Of a stretch of 57,405 nt of DNA, positions 21,611-32,479 are shown one piece after another (position 1 is the stretch's first letter; every line of letters starts with the position of its first letter). The notes under the pieces are model-generated. The model was given only the letters and a program-made list of their open reading frames with translations, was not told the DNA's origin and searched no databases. The stretch is from assembly GCA_000827265.1 (NCBI GenBank), contig KN834838.1, forward strand, positions 34,024 to 91,428, in the 5' to 3' direction. The translations under genes and the position numbers were made by a program. Origin of the DNA: Collybiopsis luxurians FD-317 M1. Lineage: Eukaryota; Basidiomycota; Agaricomycetes; Agaricales; Omphalotaceae.

Positions 21611-23698
21611 TCATTTATTATCACTGTTCCTCGACAAGTGTAACTTCTTTGAGGGAGATACCAAGGTAACATTGAAGTAACCTGGTTCTTGATCATGATG
21701 AATACTGACCACATCCATGGGACCAAGCTGAGGGAGATGCGCAGCAACTGAAGCAAGGTTCTCCAAATTTAATTTCAAGGATGAAGCAACGACTCCACCA
21801 TTATCAGACTTGGTAGTAACAGTGGGGGGAGTGAGAGCAGGAGAACTTGAAGGGAGTATAGACTCATTGCTACCTGAGTCTGCGAATGTAGGAGAGGAAT
21901 GCTCCAGTGCTCCAGAGGGGCTTGGATAAGAGATAGTTTTGGGGGGAGGAGTAGATGGCCAGGAAATGGGGGTACCACTGCATGAATACGGATCTTTGTT
22001 GTGGCTACGCAAAGGGTAGCGATGATGTGAGTCTGGGTGAGAACGAGACTGGGAGTGATGAGAATGAGACTGGGAGTGATGAGAATAAGACTGGAAGTGA
22101 TGAGAATGAGACTGGGAGCGATTACGATGGCAATGGTGATGGCTATATGAATAGGAATGGGAGGGCAATCGGGAGCGGGAGCTTGAGTAATGTCTTTGGC
22201 ATTGAGATTTGAGGTGAACTAGCTGTAGTTCCATCTCATGCACTTGTGCTTCAGCTTGTTCTCGACGCCTTTGCTCATCCTGAAGCTGGCTCTGGAGGAG
22301 CTGAAGATATACAAGCTGGAAGTTCTGGCCAGCTTGTTCATCATCATGTCTCTGCTGAGCTGCTGGATCAAGGTGAGCGCTGATTTGATTGAGAAGATTT
22401 ATCACCTGATTTTTCTGAGGTAGTGGATGTAAAGGCACTTCAGTTTTATATGCCTTTGTGAGAACTGTACCCTGCTCCTTCTTGTTTCCATTGTCCTGGT
22501 CCTTTTCCTTTTTCTTTTCCTTCATCTTCCCTTTTCCTTTAAGCTCAACAAACTCAACTTCCTCTTCATTATCAGACCAAAATTCTGGCTCATCTTGAAC
22601 CTCACCTACTGCAGCCCTTGCATTTATTGCATCATCTGCTTCCAAAGTGTCAAAATACATCTGTTGTCATTCACCATCACCAGTCGGTTTGACTTTTGCA
22701 GTTTTGACAAGCTGGAGTTGTGGTAAGTGCTTCTCAAAAAGTGCTTCTCAAAGGATTTACCTGATCATATTTTGCTTTTAAAGGCTGCCTCTCTCACTCA
22801 GGATACTTCTGTGCCCTTGCCCACTTGTTAAAATTGTCATTGACCTTTTTCCATCCATTCATACCAATTGGCACTATCTTTATTACCAAGTTGACAAGTT
22901 TTTGGCACTCCTCAAGCGAATAGGCCAAGGATCCTTTGGTTCGTCCCATTTTCTTCTTCACAGGCTTTTCACTGTCACTCTCTCCAGAGTCTCCCTCGCT
23001 ACTCTTCCTTTCACATTTCTTCCCTCTCTTCACCTTCTCTTTTCCTTCTCCTGTTCTCGCACTCACTTGTCCCTCCTTCCTCTTAGATTTTGTGGTTTCA
23101 AGTACCTGCAGTGGAGTAGGAAACTGTCCTTCAGGCGCAAGTGCATGTGGATCAGGAGGTGGCTTATATGGAGTGGCTGCAATATTTTGTGGGAATGGAG
23201 CCCCAAAATCATCAGGAAGGAGGGGTCCTTGTTGCCAGAGCTCAGACCTGTTTGGTAAAAATCTTGCAGCAGGTGCCACCTGGCAGGGATGAGCGAAAAG
23301 AGGTGAGCACTGTATAATTATGAAACAAAAAGTATTATACTCACAGCATGATATTGTTGCACAACAGGCTCCCTTCCCTTATTGTGAAGCTGGGTCAAAG
23401 GAGGGAGCGGAAGGCCTGGAGGATGAGAAAGACCTGGAGGGTGAGGAAGACCCAGAGGGCAAGGAAGACCTGGAGGGTGAGGAAGGCCTGGAGGGTACAG
23501 AGGAGTATCCTGACTTGCAGCTGCTCATTGATGGGCTGGTGGATAAGGAAGTCCAGGAGGGTGGGGGTACATGGCGTGGCCAGGACCAGATTGATATCCT
23601 GGCAACAAAAGCAGTTGGCCACTTGCACTGGTGTGATTGGCCTGCGCTTGACCACTTTCCATTGGAGGATTATGCATATTCATATTTCATTCAGACAT
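21611..23698 (-). pseudogene. Myb/SANT-like (DUF6818-type) accessory protein of the Harbinger element
   Basis: Three exons (23698-23345, 23279-22761, 22711-21611) join to about 658 codons. Exon 1 encodes a Pro/Gly/Leu-rich repeat (PPGLPHPPGLP). Exon 2 has a Lys/Arg-rich nuclear-localisation-like stretch, then the SANT-like domain GRTKGSLAYSLEECQKLVN...GMNGWKKVNDNFNKWA. Exon 3 has an acidic/Lys segment, a Gln/Glu coiled coil with QLQDEQRRREQAEAQ, and a Ser/His repeat made by a 21-bp tandem. In PIF/Harbinger elements the Myb-like protein binds the ends and helps bring the transposase to the nucleus. TGA codons at 23689-23687, 23527-23525, 22796-22794 and 22669-22667 break the frame. The frame is otherwise continuous across all exons, which supports this exon model. 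Confidence 0.7.
22020..22115. repeat. 21-bp tandem repeat coding a Ser/His-rich run
   Basis: About four copies of GAGACTGGGAGTGATGAGAAT on the plus strand, with one copy reading AAGACTGGAAG. Read on the minus strand they give the SQSHSHH-type repeat of the Harbinger accessory protein. Confidence 0.8.
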
Positions 23699-23699
23699 T

Positions 23700-24167
23700 G
23701 CAGTGAAAGAGATACAGCTAGACTTTTCAATGCAACAAATTGTGCAGTGAAATGTTGAGTAGAATTTCAAGTATCTATGATTTTTATACACACACCCTCT
23801 CCATTCCCAAGTGAACCTCTTTGAAAAAGTGGCCATTCTACAAGCATAACACTTACACTTCAAGCATATCTTCTTCTTCGAACAGACCTGCTTTTGCCTA
23901 CCGCTGAGCCCCAGATGCTCCTCGATGATGGTTGCAATTCTGTTACATGTGCAGCTGTCATTGAGATACCCAAAAATGGACTAGGAACTGTCATTACAAT
24001 TTGAAAATAAATCTACAAAGGGGTCTCTACCCCTTTGTAGATTTAAAGTTTACAACACCTCTCAAATTTGAAATACCAGCCTTATCCAGGCACTCAGAGC
24101 ACTACCTGAGCATTCCAAATCAATTAATTGCAGGATTTTAGACAAATAATCCTTACAGGAAGTCATC
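23700..24167. other. Spacer between the Harbinger ORF and the hAT element
   Basis: No gene. It contains the perfect hairpin described at 24008-24045 and probably the outer end of the Harbinger element, whose terminal repeat I could not define. Confidence 0.4.
24008..24045. repeat. Perfect 16-bp stem hairpin
   Basis: AAATCTACAAAGGGG and its exact reverse complement flank the 6-nt spacer TCTCTA; one more T-A pair extends the stem. It could be a transposon end structure, a transcript hairpin, or a relic of head-to-head terminal repeats. Confidence 0.85.
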
Positions 24168-26471
24168 CAGTGTTGGACAAGTCATTGACGATGTCAAACA
24201 GTCAATGACTCGTGGCTATTTGTCAATGTTTCACAGTCAGTGACGATGACTTTTGATGACACCCTGGGAATACTCAGCAGTGCTTGGAAACCAACTGAGC
24301 ACTTTCATAATTTGAACATCTTAGACATTTGTGACATATATCTAGTAGTAAAAAGCCCATCTGGAAGCCCTTGTGTATTCTAGAATCAACTTTGCAAGTA
24401 TTGTAACTAATTTTGTAATAAATCTTCATTTGTTTCATCTAAGTCAACAAGTCCACCCTCGTCTCCAATGTTTTCCTTCTCCAACATCTCATACAACTGC
24501 ATCTCTTCATGGACTGCATCTCGACTCCTGCATATGTAGATATTTATCCACTGATCATTTGAAAAATCAAATAGTTCATGTATTGGGATTCCAGACACCA
24601 AAGAGAAAGAAGAAGTAAATGTCAAGTCTGTAGATACAACAGGAAGATTATCTGTTTCATCTTGGGCGATGGCCTGCATATTTTTCTCCATCATTGAACA
24701 AAATGTGGTATTTGACTGATGGTCTAAGTAGAAAATCAATAAAAATGAATTCTATATAGCAATCATGTACTCACCACCATTGATATATCCATCTTCCAAG
24801 TTTGCAGACAAGTTGGTGCCAGATGCTGGCAATGGAATAGCTGGAGAAGATCCAAGCATTGTCTGTCCCTCAAGCTCTGCATTAGCTCTCTTACCCCTTG
24901 CTTCAAATCTTCGCTTCAGGTGAGAACTGGAATTCAACTGTTGATGCTCATCTCAGATATGCATCTTCAATTCTGTCAGATCAACAAGGGTTTGCTTTCC
25001 CAACCAGTTGTGAAGCTTAGTGAGTGTATTACCAAAGACACTGAATAGTCACTTGCAGGAAGCTGAATTTGCTGAAATGCTGAGTATCTGAATGGCAAGG
25101 CAGATAAGCTGGGGACCTTGTATACCAAGAAATAGAAATCCTCAATATATTTGAACTGGATCAGCTGTTCATTGCTGTACAATTCAGTTAGCATGCTATC
25201 ACAAGCAATACTTTGATCACCTACATTTGTCATTGCATTTCCAAGTTCAAGAGTGACTCGAGAGGGAAGATGAGCAAAAAAGCCTTGGTTATGAAAATAA
25301 TCATCCAAGTGATTTAAAAACTCAAGATTGAGCCTTTCTGCTGGAAAAAAGCAGTCCCATATCTGCATAAGGAGATTTTGAATACCAGCAAGATTGAAAG
25401 CTGATATCCAAGAGAATGGCAGGTTTTGGTACACTGGATTGAGAAGTACCGCAGCAACGAATAGCTCTTGATCAGCTTTTTGCCATCTTGATTCAATGCT
25501 GGCAATGATTGCATCACATCCACAACAATCAGTGACATTCATCCTCAAGTATTGTAGGAATAAATAGCCAAATGTGACCAGCACCTGATCAAGGCAACAA
25601 TGCGCCGCTTGGATAATGTTTGCGGCAATAGCCAAAGGCTCAAGGTGATTGACAATGCTATGTATATAGATAATATAAGCCACTTTTGATTCAATCATTA
25701 CTAAGATGCAAGTGCTGACCGTTTCAGTGCTTCCCAAAATTCTGCTCTCTTAATAACAGCCATCATCTCTGTTGCTTTCTATTGTGCAGCAGCATTTCCT
25801 GTCTTCATAATCTGCTTTTTCTCATCATCCTCAGCTTCATCTTGAAATACCAAATAAAGCAACTTGGAATGAAGATCCAGTAGCCGTACAAAGGCTTGAT
25901 AGTGAGCAGTCCAATGAGTGAGAACAGCGCAGATAACTGTTTTGCCTTGGAGATGCGCCAGGATCAAAGTTTTGCTATGGAGCCAGGTGATAAGCTCTGT
26001 TGCATCATCAGTAAAATTGAGATCATCAGTGTTTGATTTTGAAAAATAGACAACTAGCTTAACAGTACATACCTGATGAGCATAACAGTCTAGGACAGCA
26101 AGTTCACCATGCTCCCTAGCTAAAAGTCATCATGCTTTATGAGACTCTCCTGATGCATCAGAAACAAATGCAATCAGAATCACCCCCCATTCCTTTGTCA
26201 CCTTTGTATAACATTTTTGAATCAGTTTTAGAAACTCTTCTGCTGTTTTTTGCTCTTTGCTAGTATCATAGACATCAATTGTATAAATCTAAAGATCAAA
26301 TGTCAATTTTACCTACAGGAGAAAAAAAATCTACTGACCTTTCCATTAGCTGAAAGCATAAAGGCCACAAGATGTGAATGATTGAGGCCTGTCCATCCAT
26401 CTGCCTGGATGGTTACTTCACAATTGACAAGGGATGCTGCCACCCCTTCTCTGACCTAATAATTGTTAATA

Positions 26472-28093
26472 CAGTCTCTATTCAAAAAAATGCGCCATGT
26501 GATTTTCAGACTGGATTTTTTTTTTACAGTGGTATATCTCACTGGATATGCAAAGGAGGGGGAGATGTTTGCAGGTAGTTAAGTGCAGGTATATCCATAG
26601 ATTGTGTGTGCAAGAGATTTTAGCATAAAAAGTTGACTGGCCTTCAAAATGAAGATATTTCTGTTATTAAATGTGATTTGACAAGTGAACATGACCACAA
26701 CATGTTGAGTTGATCACATTTGCCTTCCCTTCCTCACTTTAATTCTGAACTGCTGTTGTCAACCACATATCACAAACTTTTTATACATCAATCTTACATA
26801 TATTCAGCATGACTAGGCTTGATACCCCTACCAAAGGAGCTTGCATTGTCACATTAAAGAACCAGGGTGTTTCCAGCACTGAAACTGCAAAAGAACTTGG
26901 AGGATCAAAGAGCCAGGTCAATCATCTCTACTGGAAATGGAAGGGAAGGACCCAGTTTTATGGGAAGACTCCTGGGTGAGGCTGAAAACCCAAACTTGAC
27001 CACTGAGACCTGCGCCATGCCGAGCGTTTGCTTCGTGGTCACAAGGCCTCAGATGTTGTTGACCTTCACAGCTGCTATTTCCCTCATGTTTCCAACTCCA
27101 CACTTCACAGAGGCCTGCATTCCATTGGCCTCTCTGGTTTCCAACACCAAAAAGTCCCTCTCATTACAAAATAGAACTGGCTCAAATGTGTCGAGTGGGC
27201 CAAACTTGTTCAGAATTGGACTGCTGAAGATTGGAAGGCTGTGGGCTTTGCAGATGAGTCAAACTATGGGGTTTTTGGGTGTCGGAATGGCCAGTGGACT
27301 TGGAGAAGGCCAGGGGAAGCTTTGGACTGGAGAAATACAGAGAAGATGGTGAAGCATAAGGGGGGGAAAGTTGCGCTATGGGGAATGGTCACAGCACATG
27401 GAGTTGGCTGCCTTGTACACATCCATGGCAACCTTGATGGAAGACTCCTTGTTCAGATCATGGAGGAGGACCTATTGGGAAGCCTTCAAGACCTTGACAT
27501 TGACCCTAACTCTTTTATTTATGCCCACGACAATGATCAAAAGAATACTGGCCGGCTGGTTCAAAATTGGTTCACCAAGAAAAAGCTCACTCAACTCAAA
27601 TGGCCTGCCTCTAGCCCTGACATGAACATTCAGGAGCACATTTGGGCTGAACTGGAGACCATTGCATGCCTGTATGAGCCAGCACCACACACAGAGGATC
27701 AGATGTGGGAGGTTTTGCAGTGGGCATGAAGTCAGATTTCTGATGAGTTTATTGGGAAATTGTATGCATCTCTTCCACATTGAGTTGAAGCACTGATGAA
27801 GGCAAAGGGATGGAACACAAAATATTAGGTGGGTAACTCTTTTTTCATTGTTTATTGTTCGCTAGTTTCTCAATGAGCTGCAGGCCCATAGCATGTCCAT
27901 GTTTTCTTGTCCAAAATTCAGCCTTCCACTTTTTTTGTTTATACATGCAGTCACCATTACACTCTACATATGTCATGCTACCTTTCTTGTACCAGGATAT
28001 AAGCTATATATGTTGTCGTTCATGAGTTATGCCCTTGCCAAAACAAAAATGCAACAAAAAATCACATGGCACATTTTTTTTGAATAGAGACTG
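26472..28093 (+). mobile_element. Tc1/mariner element inserted in the hAT transposase gene
   Basis: The ends read CAGTCTCTATTCAAAAAAA (plus strand at 26472) and the same sequence inverted at 28093. The inverted similarity continues to about 35 bp (TGC/TGTGCCATGTGATTTT). TA duplicates flank it exactly, at 26470-26471 and 28094-28095. It is 1,622 bp long and holds one transposase frame in the orientation opposite to the host hAT gene. The insertion lies in or at the edge of a hAT intron, just before the exon that resumes with VREGVAAS. Confidence 0.92.
26809..27828 (+). pseudogene. Tc1-like DD34E transposase, dead by nonsense codons only
   Basis: A single 340-codon frame without introns. The N-terminal helix-turn-helix reads KELGGSKSQVNHLYWKWKG. 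The DDE_3 core follows: VGFADESNYGVFG (first Asp), AHDNDQKNTG (second Asp) and SSPDMNIQEHIWAELE (Glu), with 34 residues between the second Asp and the Glu, so DD34E. The usual histidine of DNxxxHT is asparagine here. Six stops lie in frame: TGA at 26977, 26983, 27004, 27727 and 27781, and TAG at 27172. Five fit arginine CGA and one fits glutamine CAG. There is no frameshift anywhere, which is unusual for a dead element and points to a directed base-change process. Confidence 0.88.
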
Positions 28094-29969
28094 TAGGTGC
28101 AATTAGAAAATAATAATTTGTATACTCACTTGATTGATGACAGTAGGTAAGACACAGCAAGTCAAAGTCTTTCAGCTCACAGGTTTGGCTTGAGGAATGA
28201 ATTGTGCAACAAAGGCATCAAACTCAAGATTATCAACCCAGGACAGAGGAAGACCAGTGGAGGCTGTGATGCATATCAGAAGCTCCTCATATCGGCTCTG
28301 AAGATCTGCAGTCCAAGTAGACTATTGGTCCGCATGTAAAGTACTCTGTTGGCAGTGAGCCTGAGCATGCAACACTACCCTAGATAAAGAGTCAGATGGG
28401 GCAAGGCTACCACTGCTAATGCTAGAAATGGCATCATCAGCAGGTATATGCTCAGCGCCACCATCTGCCAGTGAAGTAGAAGTCATCAAGGGTGAATTCA
28501 AGCTGATGACATGAGACTGATGGGGGAAGTGCTGCTCATTGGAGAGGGCTGGCTGGATAATTGAGGAAGAAGAGTGAGACATTCCAACAACATGAGATGG
28601 AGCTTGGGCTGACCATTGCTTCAGTGGTGTTCAAGGATGTTCTGTAGTAGTCTTGTCACCAAGAGCTTTTGCTTTTTGCTGAGTTTCTGGTGTCTGGTAC
28701 TCACAGGACTTTAGGTGATTGATGAGAGTACTAGTTGCAGCACAAAGAATTGCATGACAGCTGCTGCCCCTTGTATTACCGATGCCAACAGGCCGCAACC
28801 AAACTATTAGAAATCAGAACAATGTTAAAATTGTATTGCAAAATGTTAGAAACAGTTCATTACTCACTGTCTGCTTCAATCTGCTCCCGAGTTCTACAAG
28901 TCTCCATGTGGCCACTTTCAACCTTTTGCATATCCATTTTGGCAACAATGTTGATTTCTGCATTCAAACACTCAACACAAAAAACCTTCAGTTGCCAAGA
29001 GTGCTTGTCCTTGACCTCAGGGTTATAAACACCTGAGAGATCACCAGCGCTGAGGGCACGGTCCCAGTTAGGATGATCCTTGAAGAAGGAATGTTCCCAA
29101 GAGTGTGCAGTACCGCGACGAGAGGCCATGGATGAAGTACAGAAAATTGCAGAAGAATGGCTGTAAACTCACACTGAGGCCTGGCTTTTAACTTACTGAC
29201 CAATAAATAAATATAGCATTAAATAAGTCACTGCAGTGATTAAACGAGTCACCGTAGTATCCAAGAAAGGCTATTTTGCATCGAAGGTGGCGCAGGCTTC
29301 TGTATCATAGATTTTATCAGTAATTTACTAAGCCATTGCACATCCATCAGTAAGCTTGACACAATAATAATCATGATAATCAGAGAGGGCTCCATATCGT
29401 AGATTTTATCAGTGTAAATTTAGCTATCGATCATCTTTCAGCAACTTTCCACTGCAATAACATTCAAGATGATCAGAGATTGTATAATAATAGCTACTTA
29501 AATCAAATTCCAAAGGCTGGAGCCTTTGTGTTTAGAAATCATGGACCTACAGGTCATATATTTTCTAATAATACACTGAAAGAATCAACTTCGATACACC
29601 GTACAACTACTCTGAGGCTGCTGCGCATCACAGATTCTTACTCTGTGCTCGCCAGAATCACTTAGCCGGAGGCCTGGGATTTGGTTAACTTCAATAACTG
29701 ATCATTAGCACTGCCTGCAGCAGCAATCCCTGACTCTCTGAAGTGCACTGATATATGTTGTTATTTAGACACCTGGTACCGAAATAACAACCTTAGTACT
29801 CACGTGACTTTATTAACAAGCTGTTCGGTTCGGTTAGCTTCAATAACCGAAAGTCAGTCGTCACGTCAATTGACGAAATTTTGATGACTATGAGTCAAAG
29901 TCAAATTTCGTGACTTTGACTTTGACTCGTCGTCATTGACTGTCCAACACTGGGACAAGGCGAAGCAAA

Positions 29970-30200
29970 GGTGAAGGTGATAGGCTGAAAAAAGACTGGC
30001 AAGAGTAGGATCGTTAGGTGGGCTGTAAGATTCTCTGACTAAGCTGCGGGATACTAGTTGCCAGTATGCACGATATATCCACTCAGGGTTTGATTCCTTT
30101 GGTGGCCTCGTCCTGAAGGCCCAACTCAGCTATCGCGTCGAGGAGAGCAGGGGGAGAGCGCATAGGGAGAGAGAGAGAGAAATAATACAATGATTCCCGG
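29970..30200. repeat. Inverted duplicate of 45.24-45.48 kb
   Basis: The stretch from GTGATAGGCTGAA through AAGACTGGCAAGAGTA, GGGTTTGATTCC and CAGCTATCGCG to GAGAGAGAGAG matches 45240-45476 on the opposite strand with scattered differences. It lies 3' of the membrane-protein gene, and the other copy lies 3' of that gene's relic, so gene and flank were copied together. Confidence 0.75.
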
Positions 30201-30305
30201 TTGTTTAATTGGCTAAATTGTTAGTAGGATCTTCAGTCAGTTGATTAAGCTCGCTGGCGTACGTTTGGTGGATATATGCATTCTGTCGAAAATGAATATC
30301 TGTCT

Positions 30306-31295
30306 TCAGTGGATAAACATTAATCCCAGAGTAGTTGTCTCAATGTGAAAAAGCTCGTCTCCCGTTAATGTGTTGGTTTGTACCAAAGAAGAATGTTCTA
30401 TCCCCAAATTCTTAGTTGTGTCTCTGCATCGCATTTGTTCACTCACCCAATCGGTACCAGCACCGCACCTACCCCAGAAATATTAACCAAACTAGAATTG
30501 TTCTTCCACCCTCCCCCAGTGGATACAGCTCCAAGAGCAAATGCGAGGATGGTTAGGGTCCACTGAATCCCTGTTCCTTTTCTTCTAGCTTGAGCTAACC
30601 TGCGCGCGAGGAAGGATCGTCGCGTGCTGGGGTCTTGATCTGCTTCCAATCTTGCCACTTGAACAAAAATGTCGCCACTAATAACCCTTTCAGGCGTATG
30701 TAAATTTGAATTACTAATCGCGTCTGCAAATCCTCTTCTGCAAAAGACAGAGATCAATGACGGTATTCGAACCCAGTCCAAGTCTACTCTCTACTCACAA
30801 AAAAGATATAACGGCATTACCTACCCCCGATAAATTGACTGTTGTCGGATTATGATTCCATCCTCCACCAGTGGAGATTAATGCAAGTACAAAGGCGAGA
30901 ATAGCCCAGGGTAGTTGACCAATACTGATCGTAACAGACTTAACTTTAAGGCTGATTTTACCCTTCGAAATCAAGTACCGGAAAAGTCTTCGGATTGGGA
31001 GATAAGGATCGATCCCAAAGCCGTCTTTTATGAGTGAAAGATAAAGGTGTGTGACATAACCCATCATGAGCGTGCTGAGGTGCGTTAAGATGAACCACTC
31101 AAGAAAGAAAGGGATATACAGAACTAACCTCATGCCGATATTAAAAATCATTAGCAGCATAAAAGCAATCCCCGCTTCTTCTATCTCCATCTCCCAGTCG
31201 AGAGTGACGAAATATCTGGTGAAGACATATGCGCTCAGGAACAGTGGAGATACACCGACGAAAATTCCGAGACAAAATTCGAATGGAAGAACCAT
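30306..31295 (-). CDS. Multi-pass membrane protein with an internally duplicated module, unknown family
   Basis: I do not recognise the family. Three exons (31295-30799, 30737-30447, 30423-30306) join in frame to about 301 aa from ATG 31295; further 5' exons in 31.3-32.2 kb cannot be excluded. Helices are seen at FCLGIFVGVSPLFLSAYVF, IAFMLLMIFNIGMRLVLYI and LPWAILAFVLALI. A module of a hydrophobic helix followed by STGGGW, about ten residues and SGVG occurs twice, as LAFVLALISTGGGWNHN near the end of exon 1 and LAFALGAVSTGGGWKNN near the end of exon 2. Each copy is followed within about 20 bp by a GTGAGT donor, which suggests exon duplication. A decayed copy lies at 44.5-45.2 kb. The third exon is the least certain. 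Confidence 0.55.
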
Positions 31296-32479
31296 CAGGC
31301 ATCGACTTCAAATGGAACTCTGAGAATCGAGATGTTCAGTGGTAAAGCGACGACAGGCTAAAAGCCCGGGAAAGATATCATTGCTATGCAGCGCTCTTTT
31401 AAGAGCAAAGGATAGATTGACTCATATCTACACGTTGAACACAGGAGTCTGAAGTGTAATTATTCAATTATCTGTCAGATGTCATTCAACCTATGATTAA
31501 TACCTTGAGCACTGTACGGTAAAGCGCTAAGTCAAGTAAGTTCGGGTGGACCACCCAGGCTCAGCAATGGTGCCGGTCGTCGATAATCTTGTTCCAATAT
31601 TTGGGCTTCAATTTGATACGTTGAACACCGAGTCACGCAAGTACTAGGCTGATTTTCGATGTAGGTATCTACGTAAACAGAGCGGCGCCTATAAGTAGTG
31701 AGACCAGACGAAAGAGCTATGTACAGCACACCTTTGACCACAGCTATAATTTCCAAGTATGTTTCGAGCATCAACCATACGCTTCACAGCAGCTTCACAG
31801 GACATAGAGGCAACAGTTCAACATAGATCGGACTCCAAATCCCTAACGCAGTTATCTGGCCGTGGGAACCCAGCAGAATGGTAGATACGCCTCTGACTTA
31901 GTGCAAATAGCAAGGGGGGAAGGTAGCTGAGACGCGAAGATGGGACCACGGCGGGAGAAGATTTGTGTGACGCATACGCATGTTCCTGTAGCGGGTTCAT
32001 ACCACAGGTATGCTCGAAATTTGGAAGACATCGAATGGGTGAGCGCGTTTGTAATAGGCAAAGCGCCCAGTGCGCCCCGACGTACATTATCTTGGATTGG
32101 GGAGAAGTGACCTCAGATTCGTAGTGTACTATATCCTCGTCCAGCACACCACCGACTCTTCGACCTGACAAGGCTCATCCGATGCAGAAAACTGGGAGTT
32201 ATTTGTACCTGTGTTCATGTGAGGTTCGAAATGTTTGAGCGGACATTGTGTTGCGCAAAGAATCAAACAAATTCTGCGTTCATAGTAGTACATAGCGAGA
32301 CTCTAGCGTTTTGATCTGAACGCACATGCTGCTACTGATACATTGATTCGTTTAAATTACATAGTAAAGTTCAAGGCGGAGCAGCCATTATTTACTGAGA
32401 AGGGAAAACACAGCAAGTCTAACACACTCATCAGGCGAACATAATCATACCAATGTCACATCGAGAAACAAAAAAAAAC
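31296..32479. other. Intergenic or unresolved 5' part of the membrane-protein gene
   Basis: Minus-strand frames at 31532-31774 and 31818-32171 are open for 80-117 codons. They carry no clear motif and cannot be spliced convincingly to the ATG at 31295. They could be leader exons of the membrane protein or noncoding. Confidence 0.3.

Larger units (their letters stand above)
20218..23698. mobile_element. PIF/Harbinger-type DNA transposon (two convergent ORFs), inactive
   Basis: A DDE_Tnp_4-type transposase (plus) and a Myb/SANT-like protein (minus) face each other with 35 bp between their stop codons. This two-gene content (transposase plus Myb-like accessory protein) is the known PIF/Harbinger plan. 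I could not identify terminal inverted repeats or the usual 3-bp target duplication by eye, so the limits given are those of the coding parts. The element probably extends on both sides (about 20.05 to 24.1 kb). Both frames are interrupted by TGA codons. Confidence 0.7.
24407..29129 (-). pseudogene. hAT transposase, dead, split by a mariner insertion
   Basis: Starts at ATG 29129. Exon 1 has a zinc-finger-like FCVEC...GHMETC. The next exon is Ser/Thr-rich and ends FIPQAKPVS-stop-KTLTCCVLP. After the mariner insertion, the catalytic region resumes with VREGVAASLVNC and TIQADGWTGLNHSHLVAFML, then IYTIDVYDTSKEQKTAEEF, IAFVSDASGESHKA followed by two TGA codons, and LDCYAHQ. Later exons carry ADQELFVAAVLLNPVYQ and a C-terminal tail ending at 24407. 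At least seven stops interrupt it: five TGA where arginine is expected and two TAG where glutamine fits. Apart from these the exons stay in frame and intron borders are normal, so loss was by point change rather than by large deletion. Confidence 0.75.
24168..29952 (-). mobile_element. hAT-type DNA transposon, inactive, with nested mariner
   Basis: CAGTGTTGGACA at 24168-24179 is repeated inverted as TGTCCAACACTG at 29941-29952. Next to both ends lie related TCA/TGACGA-rich subterminal sequences. CAGTGTTGG fits the hAT terminal consensus. The enclosed minus-strand frames encode a hAT transposase. Excluding the 1.6-kb insert the element would be about 4.2 kb. The 8-bp flanks (AAGTCATC on the left, GGACAAGG on the right) do not match, so either a target duplication has decayed or the ends come from different copies. 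Confidence 0.7.

Noticed and set aside
23320..23706. Acidic plus-strand frame (Glu/Asp/Gly repeats)
   Set aside because: Shadow of the proline-rich exon 1 of the Harbinger accessory gene, which is in frame with its next exon.
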